From: Candidatus Omnitrophota bacterium
GTDB taxonomy: Bacteria; Omnitrophota; Gorgyraeia; Zapsychrales; JANLHA01
Assembly: GCA_023143685.1 (NCBI GenBank)
Contig: JAGLHE010000079.1
Coordinates: 1 to 36,265 of the forward strand
Direction: 5' to 3'
Length of the DNA stretch: 36,265 nt
Shown: in pieces, positions 27,878 through 36,265 of the stretch
Layout of the letters: each line of letters starts with the position of its first letter
Numbering within the stretch: position 1 is the stretch's first letter
Notes under the pieces: model-generated
Database searches by the model: none
Seen by the model: the letters and a program-made list of their open reading frames with translations, nothing else
Told to the model about the DNA's origin: nothing
Position numbers and translations under genes: made by a program

Positions 27878-28862
27878 GTAGGTTCTTTAATGTCACTTCA
27901 TTCCCTGCGATGCTGATTACGCTTAAAAGATCGTCAACTGTAATACCTCCCATACACGTATGCGGGACACCCTCCTCTTTGCCCTGACAAACCGGGCAAT
28001 CCTGATTCTTCCGCAAATAACAACTGTTATCACTCCACGGACGGGCTCCTGATGGTTCTGAATAACCAAACAACCCAACGACCGCTACATTCGCATAACT
28101 CGCTAAATGCATCGGTGAGCTATCATTCGCGATCGCTAAAACAGAATTCTGAAAAACATAAACCAACTGCACTAAGGTAATCTTTCCACACAAGTCAATC
28201 GCCGGATGCTTCATTTGTTTCATAATATCCGCGACAATATCCTTGTCATTTTTGTCTCCGACAAAAATAATATTTACACCATATTTCTCAATAAGCGCGT
28301 CGCTGGCCTGTGCGAACCTTTCAGGCAACCACCGTTTTTCCGGATTCGCCGCACTCGGGCCCATAACAACATTTTTTGCACCCGTCATTCTGCCAAGAAG
28401 TTTATCCACAGCATCCTTGTCCTCTTGTGCCGGGGCAATTGCATATTTTTTTGACGACTCATGGCCATAGGGATAAACAGACCGCAAACGGTCCAAATGT
28501 TGCTGACGGGAATGTTGACCCTTAACTCTTTTTAAAAATGGAGATGTTTTATATCTCGCGCCGATCATAAACGGCATCGCAGAATTGCGCAAATCCACAA
28601 TCAAGTCAAACTTCTCTTTACGCAAACCCCAAATCCATTTTAAAGTTTTTAATGGATGCTGATATTTATCATAAATATGCACCTTATCCAGATTGGGATT
28701 ATTTCGCATCAGGGACTCAGCCTTAGGCCCTACAACAACCGACACCTTGGCATCCGGAAAATCATTCTTTAAAATATCAACAGCAGGAGACGACATAATC
28801 ACATCCCCGATATTTGTATGCGATATAACAAGAATTTTTTTAATTTTAGATTTATTGATCAT
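27870..28862 (-). CDS. Glycosyltransferase family 9
   Basis: 330 aa; ILVISHTNIGDVIMSSPAVDILK, PSAANPEKRWLPERFA, IANDSSPMHLASY, Cys-rich tail CPVCQGKEEGVPHTCMGGITVDDL. Confidence 0.92.
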   Translation of the reverse strand: MINKSKIKKILVISHTNIGDVIMSSPAVDILKNDFPDAKVSVVVGPKAESLMRNNPNLDKVHIYDKYQHPLKTLKWIWGLRKEKFDLIVDLRNSAMPFMIGARYKTSPFLKRVKGQHSRQQHLDRLRSVYPYGHESSKKYAIAPAQEDKDAVDKLLGRMTGAKNVVMGPSAANPEKRWLPERFAQASDALIEKYGVNIIFVGDKNDKDIVADIMKQMKHPAIDLCGKITLVQLVYVFQNSVLAIANDSSPMHLASYANVAVVGLFGYSEPSGARPWSDNSCYLRKNQDCPVCQGKEEGVPHTCMGGITVDDLLSVISIAGNEVTLKNLHE

Positions 28863-28869
28863 AACAATA

Positions 28870-29880
28870 TTATCCCAAAAAATTCAGTGCAGCATCCATC
28901 ACATCATCAACGGTCACAGCCTTCATGCATTTATTGTCCGGGCAGTCTAATTTGTAACACGCGTCCCGGTTACACTCGGTATCCTTTTGGGCAATAACAC
29001 TACGCCCTTTCCCCCGGGGGCCTGTTACCTCTGCCCGTGTCGGCCCAAAAATTCCAATCACATCTGTCCCCACACAACTTGCAATATGCATTGGCCCAGA
29101 GTCCGAAGAGATAACCAGGTCGGCACGCCCCATAAGTGCTATTAACTCTTTCAAATTAGTCTTCCCGGCCAGGATGACAGGATTTACACGCGAAAGCCTG
29201 GCAATCTCTTTAGCACGCTCAACATCCTTAGGCGCACCGGGGATAACCACCTTGACTTGCAACTCCTGGTCTAACCTCTTGACCAGTTCTACAAAATTTT
29301 CTATTGGCCAGCGTTTTAAATCCCAATTTCCTCCGGTATTCACCATCACAACCTTATCGTGCGGAAAAATATTCGCTTTCGCAAGCAACCGATCAGCTGC
29401 CATCTTTGCCTCCGGCAAAACAGCTAACTCACACGAACGGTCTTTAACCTTGACCCCATACGATTCAATGACGTTTAAATAATGATCTGAACGGTGCGGC
29501 ATGCCTTCCGGCAATTCAACTTTATGCGTTAACAACTTTCCGCGCTTTTTAAAATCATATCCCACCCTTACCGGGACTCCTGCCAAATATATCAGCAACG
29601 ACCGTGTCCACGACTGATGCAACAGAAACGCGATATCAAAATATTTCTTACGCAACCGCCAAACAAGTTTAATCTTACCGATAAGGCCGCGATGGCCGCC
29701 TTGCTCATCATAAATGATTAACTCATCAATGTATGGACAACATTCCGCGATATCCTTAACACGTGGCACGGCAAGACAACACACCTTTGCATCAGGATAG
29801 GCCTCCTTTAAGGCTCGAAAAACCGGGACAGAAAAAATCACATCCCCTAACCAATTGACGTTAAAAACTAAGATATTCAT
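28870..29880 (-). CDS. Glycosyltransferase family 9 (heptosyltransferase II-like)
   Basis: 336 aa; NILVFNVNWLGDVIFSVPVFRAL, NTGGNWDLKRWPIENF, VISSDSGPMHIASCVGTDVIGIFGPT, Cys-rich tail. Confidence 0.93.
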   Translation of the reverse strand: MNILVFNVNWLGDVIFSVPVFRALKEAYPDAKVCCLAVPRVKDIAECCPYIDELIIYDEQGGHRGLIGKIKLVWRLRKKYFDIAFLLHQSWTRSLLIYLAGVPVRVGYDFKKRGKLLTHKVELPEGMPHRSDHYLNVIESYGVKVKDRSCELAVLPEAKMAADRLLAKANIFPHDKVVMVNTGGNWDLKRWPIENFVELVKRLDQELQVKVVIPGAPKDVERAKEIARLSRVNPVILAGKTNLKELIALMGRADLVISSDSGPMHIASCVGTDVIGIFGPTRAEVTGPRGKGRSVIAQKDTECNRDACYKLDCPDNKCMKAVTVDDVMDAALNFLG

Positions 29881-29898
29881 AATTTGTGCAGAAAGTTG

Positions 29899-29938
29899 TT
29901 TCGCGTTGTTTCGCGTAATGTTTAGCGTTGTTTAGCGC
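29899..29938. repeat. Dispersed repeat family F, copy 2: four degenerate TTTMGCG units at the end of the GT4 gene
   Basis: tttcgcgttgtttcgcgtaatgtttagcgttgtttagcgc; overlaps the last GT4 codons. Confidence 0.8.
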
Positions 29939-31019
29939 GGTTATAGACTTCTATTGTTTTATCCACCATTTCATCGGCTGAAAAATTCTTAATGACAAAT
30001 TCCCGGGCTCTTAAGCCCATCTTTGTTGCTTCAAAGTTATCCTGCGATACAGATATAATCGCCTTGGCAAGTTCGTCCGCGTCTCCCGGCTTAACAAGCC
30101 GTCCTGTCCGGCCGTCCTCAACCAAACTAGGGATCCCACCCACACGGGAAGCCACAACAGGCAACCCTGCCGCTTGCGCTTCCATAACAGACAACCCTAA
30201 CCCTTCCTGGAGTGAGGGCATAACAAACAAATCAAACAACGGTAAAAACTTTTCCGGCTCATTAACCGATTCGCTAAAAAACACATGGTTCTGCAAGTTA
30301 AGTTCGTTTACCTGCTGACGCAACGCGTCTTCCATCTTCCCCTGCCCTACGATCAACAATCTTGCATTCAAAATCTTTTGAACAATTTTATACATCGCCT
30401 TGATTAAAACCTCATGTCCTTTGACATCAGAAAGACGCGCGATGATTCCGATTAACGGCCCTTCCGGCAAACCCAGGCTCTCCCGTCCGTCCTTCTTTTC
30501 CTGCTCAGTCTTACAAACAAAATCACTAACATCCAATCCATTCATAACTAAAGAAACCTTGTCCGGCGACACACGAAAATCTTTTTTCAGATGTTCTTCA
30601 ACAGCAGGGCTTATCGCAATAACCCCCTTGCCCCAGAAAGGGAACAATCGCCTGGACAAACGCGCCTTAAAAAACCCATGACAGGTTGACACACAAGGCA
30701 CGCCTGTATCACGAGCCACAAAAAAACCCATCACCTGTGTTACCCGTGTTTGCGCGTGGATAACATCAATTGCCTTTTCATGAACAAACGACTCTACACG
30801 TCCTAAATTCCAATAAATCTTCAAACTCAATTCCGACTTTGTGCGGATATTCAATTTCAAATGCCGGGCCCCATTACCCTCAAACATTTCAACCATATTC
30901 CCGCCACTTGATACAATGTAAACCTTGTGCCCTTTTTTGATAAGCCCTTTTGACAAGGTCAACAAATAGCTTGTGATCCCGCCGGTGTTTAGATGAGTTG
31001 TAAGAAATAAAATATTCAT
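29922..31019 (-). CDS. Glycosyltransferase family 4
   Basis: 365 aa; LTTHLNTGGITSYLLTLSKGL, GIIARLSDVKGHEVLIKAM, FVMPSLQEGLGLSVMEAQAAGLPVVASRVGGIPSLV. Confidence 0.93.
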   Translation of the reverse strand: MNILFLTTHLNTGGITSYLLTLSKGLIKKGHKVYIVSSGGNMVEMFEGNGARHLKLNIRTKSELSLKIYWNLGRVESFVHEKAIDVIHAQTRVTQVMGFFVARDTGVPCVSTCHGFFKARLSRRLFPFWGKGVIAISPAVEEHLKKDFRVSPDKVSLVMNGLDVSDFVCKTEQEKKDGRESLGLPEGPLIGIIARLSDVKGHEVLIKAMYKIVQKILNARLLIVGQGKMEDALRQQVNELNLQNHVFFSESVNEPEKFLPLFDLFVMPSLQEGLGLSVMEAQAAGLPVVASRVGGIPSLVEDGRTGRLVKPGDADELAKAIISVSQDNFEATKMGLRAREFVIKNFSADEMVDKTIEVYNRAKQR

Positions 31020-33145
31020 ATAGATACTGTTTTATCCGTCTCTTGTTTCTCCTCAATAAACCGCAGAACCTGTTCAGCCACTTCTTCCGGAGAGATATCT
31101 TTCATACATGCATGCGTAAAAACACGACATTGTGAACTATAACACGGCGCGCAACTCAAATTTCTTTCAAACACAACATATTTTGATGCCGGAGGTAAAT
31201 GCCGCTGAGAATCTGTTGGGCCGAACAACACAACAAACGGTGTCTTAACAGCTGCGGCAATATGCATCGGCGCTGAATCCGGAGTAATAAAAACTTCACA
31301 TCGTTTAATCAATGCGGCCAGCTGCATCACATCCGTCTTACCCGCAAAACTCGCCGGCTTTGACTTTGTCAGCTTCTTTAATTGCCGAACCGCCTCACGA
31401 TCTTTATCCATACCTGTTATAACCACACGGATATTGTGTGTCGCTAAAATATCGCACATCTTTGCGGCGTGCTCAATCGGCCAATTTTTGGTTGCCCACT
31501 TTTCAGACGCGGCCAGGTTAATTCCGACAATATTCTTTGTTGTTCCAAGCCATTCAGAATCCAGTAATTCCTGGACATACTTTTTATCCGTCTGCGAAAG
31601 CCAAAGCTCTAACGCAACATCTTTTTTCATCTCAATTCCCAAAAGACTCAACACCTGAAATTGATGCGACACCGGAGGGATATTATGAACAGGGTTTTCA
31701 ACTGTTTCCGTCAACAAGCACCCAAGTTTCTTGTTCTTGTAGCCATAACTTTTTTTGGGAAAACTTAAAAATGCCAGCAAATGACTTTTCGTATTATTCT
31801 GAAAATCAATCACTTTATCAAAATGATACTTTGCCAGATTATACGAAATCCTCATCAACCCGCGCAACCCCTTGTCGCGGCCTCTTAAATCCGCGACAAT
31901 CAATCCATCAAGGCAGGCGCATTTCTGCAAAATCTTACGCGATTCTTTTCCAACAAGACAATAAATTTTAGCCTTCGGATATTTTTTTCGCAACGCCTTT
32001 AAAGAGGCTGTCACCAAAACCACATCCCCGACGGAACTTAACTTAATCACTAAAATATTAAACGAGGACAAGGCTTCCTGATAAACCTCAATCGTCCGAC
32101 TCGCCATATGTTCAAGCAAAAACTTTGATTGCAGCTTTTCCTTAGCCGCGACAGTCAGTTGCTGTACCAATTTGCGGTCATTAAAAAGCCGCGAAACCGC
32201 CTGCGCCATTTGATCCGTGTCTTTGGGTAAAACTAAAAGCCCTGTTTCTTCATGATCGATAATTTCAACTACACCCCCCACTTGTGTGGCCACAACAGGC
32301 ACCCCGGCTGCCTGTGCTTCTAAAATCACACGGCCAAACGATTCGGGCGTTACTGACGACATAACCAGAACATCCGTTTTAGACAATAACTGCGGGATGT
32401 CCTGACGGTTACCCAAAAACTCCACATGATCAGAAAGGCCCAGGTGCCGCACCAAAACTTGTAATTCCTGTTTGTACGTTTCTTTTTTCCTGGGAGCGTC
32501 GCCGATAATCCATATCTTCGCATAAGGCATACTTCGCACAACCTTGGCCATGGCTTTTAGAAAATACGTGTGCCCTTTAAGCGGTGTAATGCGGCCCACC
32601 ATAGAAATAACATAATCCGAAGACTGGCCTTTTGAGGATTTATGCGGAATCTTAAACTTTGATAAATCAACACTGCGCGGGATAGGCCGGATATGTTCCG
32701 ACGAGACTTTATACTTCTCAACCATATGCCGGCCGATGACATCACTCGGAACAATAACAAACTTACCCCACCCCATCACCCGGCTGAACAAACGATTTTC
32801 ATAATAACCATGACAGGTTGTAATAAATTCAGCCTGTGTATGCCGGCACGCAAAATAAGCGATCCACCCCGGGACCCGGGACCGGGCATGAACAATATCA
32901 ACTTTTTCTTCAAGAATAATCTTGCGCAAGGCCTTAACCGACTTAACTATCGTCCAAAGAGATTTTTTGTGTACCGGCAAAGAGTAATGTGTTGCGCCGG
33001 TTTTTTCCAGCGAACCGGCCAGTGCCCCTCCATTTGAAACGACAATCGCGCAATGTCCATGCTCAATAAGATATTTGGCAAAATCGACTGTGCCGGTTTC
33101 AACACCTCCGACGTTTAATTCAGGAAGAACCTGTAATACACGCAT
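31016..33145 (-). CDS. Two-domain glycosyltransferase: GT4 (N-terminal) fused to GT9 (C-terminal)
   Basis: 709 aa; GT4 motifs LNVGGVETGTVDFAKYL, MSSVTPESFGRVILEAQAAGVPVVAT; then FNILVIKLSSVGDVVLVTASLKALRKKYP, PDSAPMHIAAAVKTPFVVLFGPT (GT9). Junction near 32065. Confidence 0.93.
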   Translation of the reverse strand: MRVLQVLPELNVGGVETGTVDFAKYLIEHGHCAIVVSNGGALAGSLEKTGATHYSLPVHKKSLWTIVKSVKALRKIILEEKVDIVHARSRVPGWIAYFACRHTQAEFITTCHGYYENRLFSRVMGWGKFVIVPSDVIGRHMVEKYKVSSEHIRPIPRSVDLSKFKIPHKSSKGQSSDYVISMVGRITPLKGHTYFLKAMAKVVRSMPYAKIWIIGDAPRKKETYKQELQVLVRHLGLSDHVEFLGNRQDIPQLLSKTDVLVMSSVTPESFGRVILEAQAAGVPVVATQVGGVVEIIDHEETGLLVLPKDTDQMAQAVSRLFNDRKLVQQLTVAAKEKLQSKFLLEHMASRTIEVYQEALSSFNILVIKLSSVGDVVLVTASLKALRKKYPKAKIYCLVGKESRKILQKCACLDGLIVADLRGRDKGLRGLMRISYNLAKYHFDKVIDFQNNTKSHLLAFLSFPKKSYGYKNKKLGCLLTETVENPVHNIPPVSHQFQVLSLLGIEMKKDVALELWLSQTDKKYVQELLDSEWLGTTKNIVGINLAASEKWATKNWPIEHAAKMCDILATHNIRVVITGMDKDREAVRQLKKLTKSKPASFAGKTDVMQLAALIKRCEVFITPDSAPMHIAAAVKTPFVVLFGPTDSQRHLPPASKYVVFERNLSCAPCYSSQCRVFTHACMKDISPEEVAEQVLRFIEEKQETDKTVSI

Positions 33146-33167
33146 TATTAAATCCTTCTATTTCGCA

Positions 33168-33207
33168 GCCATTCGTGCTTTTTGTTGCATGGCCATTTGT
33201 GCTTTTT
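33168..33207. repeat. Short tandem duplication (24-bp period) between the LpxL-ELM1 and GT4-GT9 genes
   Basis: gccattcgtgcttttt (33168-33183) and gccatttgtgcttttt (33192-33207), 15/16 identical. Confidence 0.7.
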
Positions 33208-35188
33208 AAATAATTTTATTGATTCCTTCTCGAATCGCGGCGTTGTCATCCAACTTGCGGGTCTGAATCTTGTTTTTTGCCAAGTCATACACAGATTGTT
33301 TGATCCGACGGGCATCGCAGGCAAGAATATAACCCTGCTGGTTTAACATATCGATGAAACGATGATGTTTGTGGTGTCCCGAGCTCACCACCATACGGTC
33401 CTGAACAGAAAAAACAACGACCTGCTTCCCTGAGCTGGCGGCCTCTGAAACCATTGAGATACTGTCCCCTGAAACCACAACCACATCCGCTAACCCCAGA
33501 ATACCACCCATCGCTTCGGGCACATTATTCCGATTAGCTAAAACAAAAAATTGGCACCGTGGATGTTTTTTTAATTCCCGTATCAGCATATTCTCAACTT
33601 TGACCGATGTCCGGCGTGACGTTGTTATCAAGATATCCGCCTTTAACTCTTGCGCGACTTCTTTAATTTGGGTCACCACCATTTTGGCCTTTTTCTCCGT
33701 TAACACATAATCCTTTGTGTCACCGCCAATCAACACCCCAATCTTAAACTGATCTCGCATTTTCAAATGAGAAAACCTCTTAAACAACTGCTGCGTCTGC
33801 TGCGCTAAATATTCCGGCGTCATTGTATTGACCGCACCACGCGTGATAACCAAAGGCACTTTAATCTTTTTGCCGATTGGATGATCATGTTGGGGCAAAA
33901 CAACAAGATCGAAACGGTTAAAATTCAATAATCCCGGCGTCAGGATTGAAACACTTCTAGCCTGCTGATCGCTTGATAAAAGATAATTCAAGCCCGCTGA
34001 TAAAGAACCGCAAGAGATAAAAAAATCTGCCTTAACCGTCATGATTTGCTCAAAAGATTCGTCCGTCAAAAACCATCGCATAAAACCCAGCCGTCCCCGG
34101 TAAAAATGTTCTTTTGCAATAACGCTAAAAAGCGACACAAACCGTTTCGCCCACACACTACGAAACTCCACGCTAACAACCTTTGTCTCGCAGCTTACGC
34201 CTTTTTTAGTCAACTCTTCCTCTAATACATTGGCAACAGATTTTGACTGGTGCAAATGGCCAGCCCTGCCATCATCAAGAATAACAGTTACGGATTCTTT
34301 TGAATATTTCCAGATTTTATAAAACCACATATATTCACTGGGATATTTCCGGATATAGTCTTCCATAATTTTCGAGACTTTTTGAAGATTGGTTTCGATA
34401 TCTTTCTCCATATCCCCGGTATTTTCTAAATCCATAGCTTCATGGAGTAACATACGATGCGATGCCCCTTTATTGCGAATAATAATCGCAAAACACAACG
34501 GCACGCCCATCTTAAGGCCCATCCGCATAGCCCCAACCGACATGCTTGCCTGCTTATTAAAAAACGGCACTAACACCCCCCCCTTGCCGCCCTGGTCAAC
34601 AACCATTCCAACAATCTCATTATTATTAAGACTCGTAATAAGTTGGCGGACACCGATCCCTCGCTCAATCACACCCGAACCGCCGCACTGACGGTACGAA
34701 TTCAACAGATCATCCAAACGTTTGTAGCGCGTTTGCGGTTTAACGATAACCTTATATGGCCGCTCCAACATCGAGCATGAAAGGCTGGCAAGTTCCCAAC
34801 TGCCAAAATGCATCGCAATCAGAAGGCATCCCTTTCCTTTTTCCAAGGCCTTTTGGACATGCTCTTTACCTTCGACCTGAACATACTCTTCAAATTTTTC
34901 CGGAGGGATCAACGGAAGGAGAAAGACTTCAATAAAATTCTGTCCATAATTTTGAAAAACCTGCTTAGCGATACTTTTAATCTCTAACGGCGTCTTTTCT
35001 TCACCAAAGGCAATCTTTAAATTCGAATAAACCAGCGACCGGTGTTTGACATTAAAATAAAAAGCCAACGTTCCGATCGCGCGCCCGATCTTAACAGACA
35101 CAGATACCGGAAGCAGACGAATTAAAATCCCAAACGTTTTAACGCTGTGATAGATGATTGATTCTGTTACAGAAGTTTTCTTTTTCAT
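33206..35188 (-). CDS. Fusion: LpxL/HtrB-type lipid A acyltransferase (N-terminal) with ELM1-like/DUF1022 domain (C-terminal)
   Basis: 660 aa; acyltransferase HFGSWE (HX4E), DQGGKGGVLVPFFN, YMWFYKIWKY; then VILDDGRAGHLHQSKSVANVL, GVLIGGDTKDY, VVVSGDSISMVSEAASSGKQVVVFS. Junction near 34295. Confidence 0.85.
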   Translation of the reverse strand: MKKKTSVTESIIYHSVKTFGILIRLLPVSVSVKIGRAIGTLAFYFNVKHRSLVYSNLKIAFGEEKTPLEIKSIAKQVFQNYGQNFIEVFLLPLIPPEKFEEYVQVEGKEHVQKALEKGKGCLLIAMHFGSWELASLSCSMLERPYKVIVKPQTRYKRLDDLLNSYRQCGGSGVIERGIGVRQLITSLNNNEIVGMVVDQGGKGGVLVPFFNKQASMSVGAMRMGLKMGVPLCFAIIIRNKGASHRMLLHEAMDLENTGDMEKDIETNLQKVSKIMEDYIRKYPSEYMWFYKIWKYSKESVTVILDDGRAGHLHQSKSVANVLEEELTKKGVSCETKVVSVEFRSVWAKRFVSLFSVIAKEHFYRGRLGFMRWFLTDESFEQIMTVKADFFISCGSLSAGLNYLLSSDQQARSVSILTPGLLNFNRFDLVVLPQHDHPIGKKIKVPLVITRGAVNTMTPEYLAQQTQQLFKRFSHLKMRDQFKIGVLIGGDTKDYVLTEKKAKMVVTQIKEVAQELKADILITTSRRTSVKVENMLIRELKKHPRCQFFVLANRNNVPEAMGGILGLADVVVVSGDSISMVSEAASSGKQVVVFSVQDRMVVSSGHHKHHRFIDMLNQQGYILACDARRIKQSVYDLAKNKIQTRKLDDNAAIREGINKII

Positions 35189-36206
35189 TGTCTTTAACCA
35201 TTCTTATTTGCATTTTAAGGACTAAAACCTTTGGGTAATCCTTCCAAAAATCTTTATAGTCTTTCAACTTAACCGCGTCCTTGGCCGTTGTGATAACAAA
35301 AGCCGATCCGCGGGAAGTAATTGATTCTGCGACCTGCCGCATATCCTCTTCGGTATACCAATGGTGGTTCCTGAAAATAAAATTCTTCTCGATGTGGGCA
35401 CCCAGCGATCTTACTGTCTCTTCAAAACTATCCGGATCACCTATCCCACAAAAAGAATGCACGGTCTGATTTTTAATAACAGACAGGTCTAATTTTTCTT
35501 TCGTATACAAATCCTGAAAACATACCGGCTGATGAATAGTTTCAATAACAGCGGCTGTCACTTTCTTTTTCTTAAGGATACGGTAAATCTCATCTAAATT
35601 CGCCTGCCCGATATCCGTCTTTGTAATCACAACCAGATTTGCTCTTTTTATCGAGTTGACCGGTTCTCTTAAAATTCCACGTGGGATCAGTCGATGATTT
35701 CCAAAAGGATTTGTCGCGTCAATCACGACAATATCCAAATCCCTTTTGACCCGCCACTGCTGAAATCCATCGTCGAGAAGAAAAATCCGGCCATCCTGAT
35801 GAGCCAGGGCTTCCTGCGCTTTCTGCACACGATCTTTTCCAACAACAACCGGGACATCGGGAAGGTTCTCCTGAAGCAGCATCACCTCATCATTTTTCGA
35901 ATCTTGCCTTTCTGAGGCTTTGTACCCGCGCGCTAAAATAATCGGCTGGACATCTGTCTCTTTAAGATATCGGGCGATCCATTCTACGAGCGGAGTTTTT
36001 CCAACCCCACCCCAAGTGATGTTCCCAACACTAATAACCGGCCTGCCAAGGGAATGGCAGGGAAAAATCCGCAAAGAATACAAGGCCTTGACCACAGCCA
36101 CACCCAAGCCATAAACAAACGAAAATCCAAGCAATAACACCTTAATAAAGGCTGCCCCTAAATCACGCCGCTGGTCAGTGATAACCGAATATAAATAGTC
36201 ATGCAT
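35139..36206 (-). CDS. lpxK: Tetraacyldisaccharide 4'-kinase
   Basis: 355 aa; GRPVISVGNITWGGVGKTPLVEWIARYL, LARGYK, LLDDGFQQWRVKRDLDIVVID. Overlaps the downstream gene by 50 bp. Confidence 0.94.
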   Translation of the reverse strand: MHDYLYSVITDQRRDLGAAFIKVLLLGFSFVYGLGVAVVKALYSLRIFPCHSLGRPVISVGNITWGGVGKTPLVEWIARYLKETDVQPIILARGYKASERQDSKNDEVMLLQENLPDVPVVVGKDRVQKAQEALAHQDGRIFLLDDGFQQWRVKRDLDIVVIDATNPFGNHRLIPRGILREPVNSIKRANLVVITKTDIGQANLDEIYRILKKKKVTAAVIETIHQPVCFQDLYTKEKLDLSVIKNQTVHSFCGIGDPDSFEETVRSLGAHIEKNFIFRNHHWYTEEDMRQVAESITSRGSAFVITTAKDAVKLKDYKDFWKDYPKVLVLKMQIRMVKDNEKENFCNRINHLSQR

Positions 36207-36240
36207 ACGAATTCCCTTTAATATGGCTCCAAACCGCCTC

Positions 36241-36265
36241 TATTTTATAGTATCGGAATTTCAAA
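36241..36265. repeat. Dispersed repeat family A, partial copy cut by the window edge, upstream of lpxK
   Basis: tattttatagtatcggaatttcaaa matches ttattttatagtataggaatttcaag of the cdsA/uppS copy. Confidence 0.6.

Overview
This 36 kb window is AT-rich and gene-dense. Every credible gene is on the minus strand. Gene content suggests a Gram-negative (LPS-making) bacterium; Omnitrophota-like affiliation is only a guess from gene order. Reading in gene direction (right to left) it encodes: (i) an LPS/lipid A module: lpxK, an LpxL acyltransferase-ELM1-like fusion, a GT4-GT9 fusion, a GT4, three tandem GT9 genes, rfaE1, kdsB, kdsA, kdsD, kdsC, an LptC/LptA-like gene and lptB; (ii) tig, clpP, a class V aminotransferase, serA, a CcdA/DsbD-like membrane protein and purA; (iii) an OmpA-family lipoprotein and a coiled-coil exported protein, closed by a clear terminator; (iv) uppS, cdsA, dxr, rseP, an orphan cpaF, proS, rimP, nusA, infB, trpS and a truncated scpA. 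The scpA fragment is absent from the supplied ORF track because it runs off the window. No tRNA, rRNA, CRISPR array or transposase was seen. The most interesting signals are: three families of short dispersed intergenic repeats that sit on gene ends and often supply the stop codon (one copy splits trpS/scpA between 18-bp direct repeats; two copies show compensatory changes in a hairpin stem); unusual domain architectures (LpxL-ELM1 fusion, GT4-GT9 fusion, LptC-LptA-like protein, trigger factor without its PPIase domain, ProRS without the INS editing domain, CcdA-like protein without its membrane cysteines); and an orphan secretion ATPase in the uppS-infB cluster. All family calls were made by eye from motifs; no search was run.
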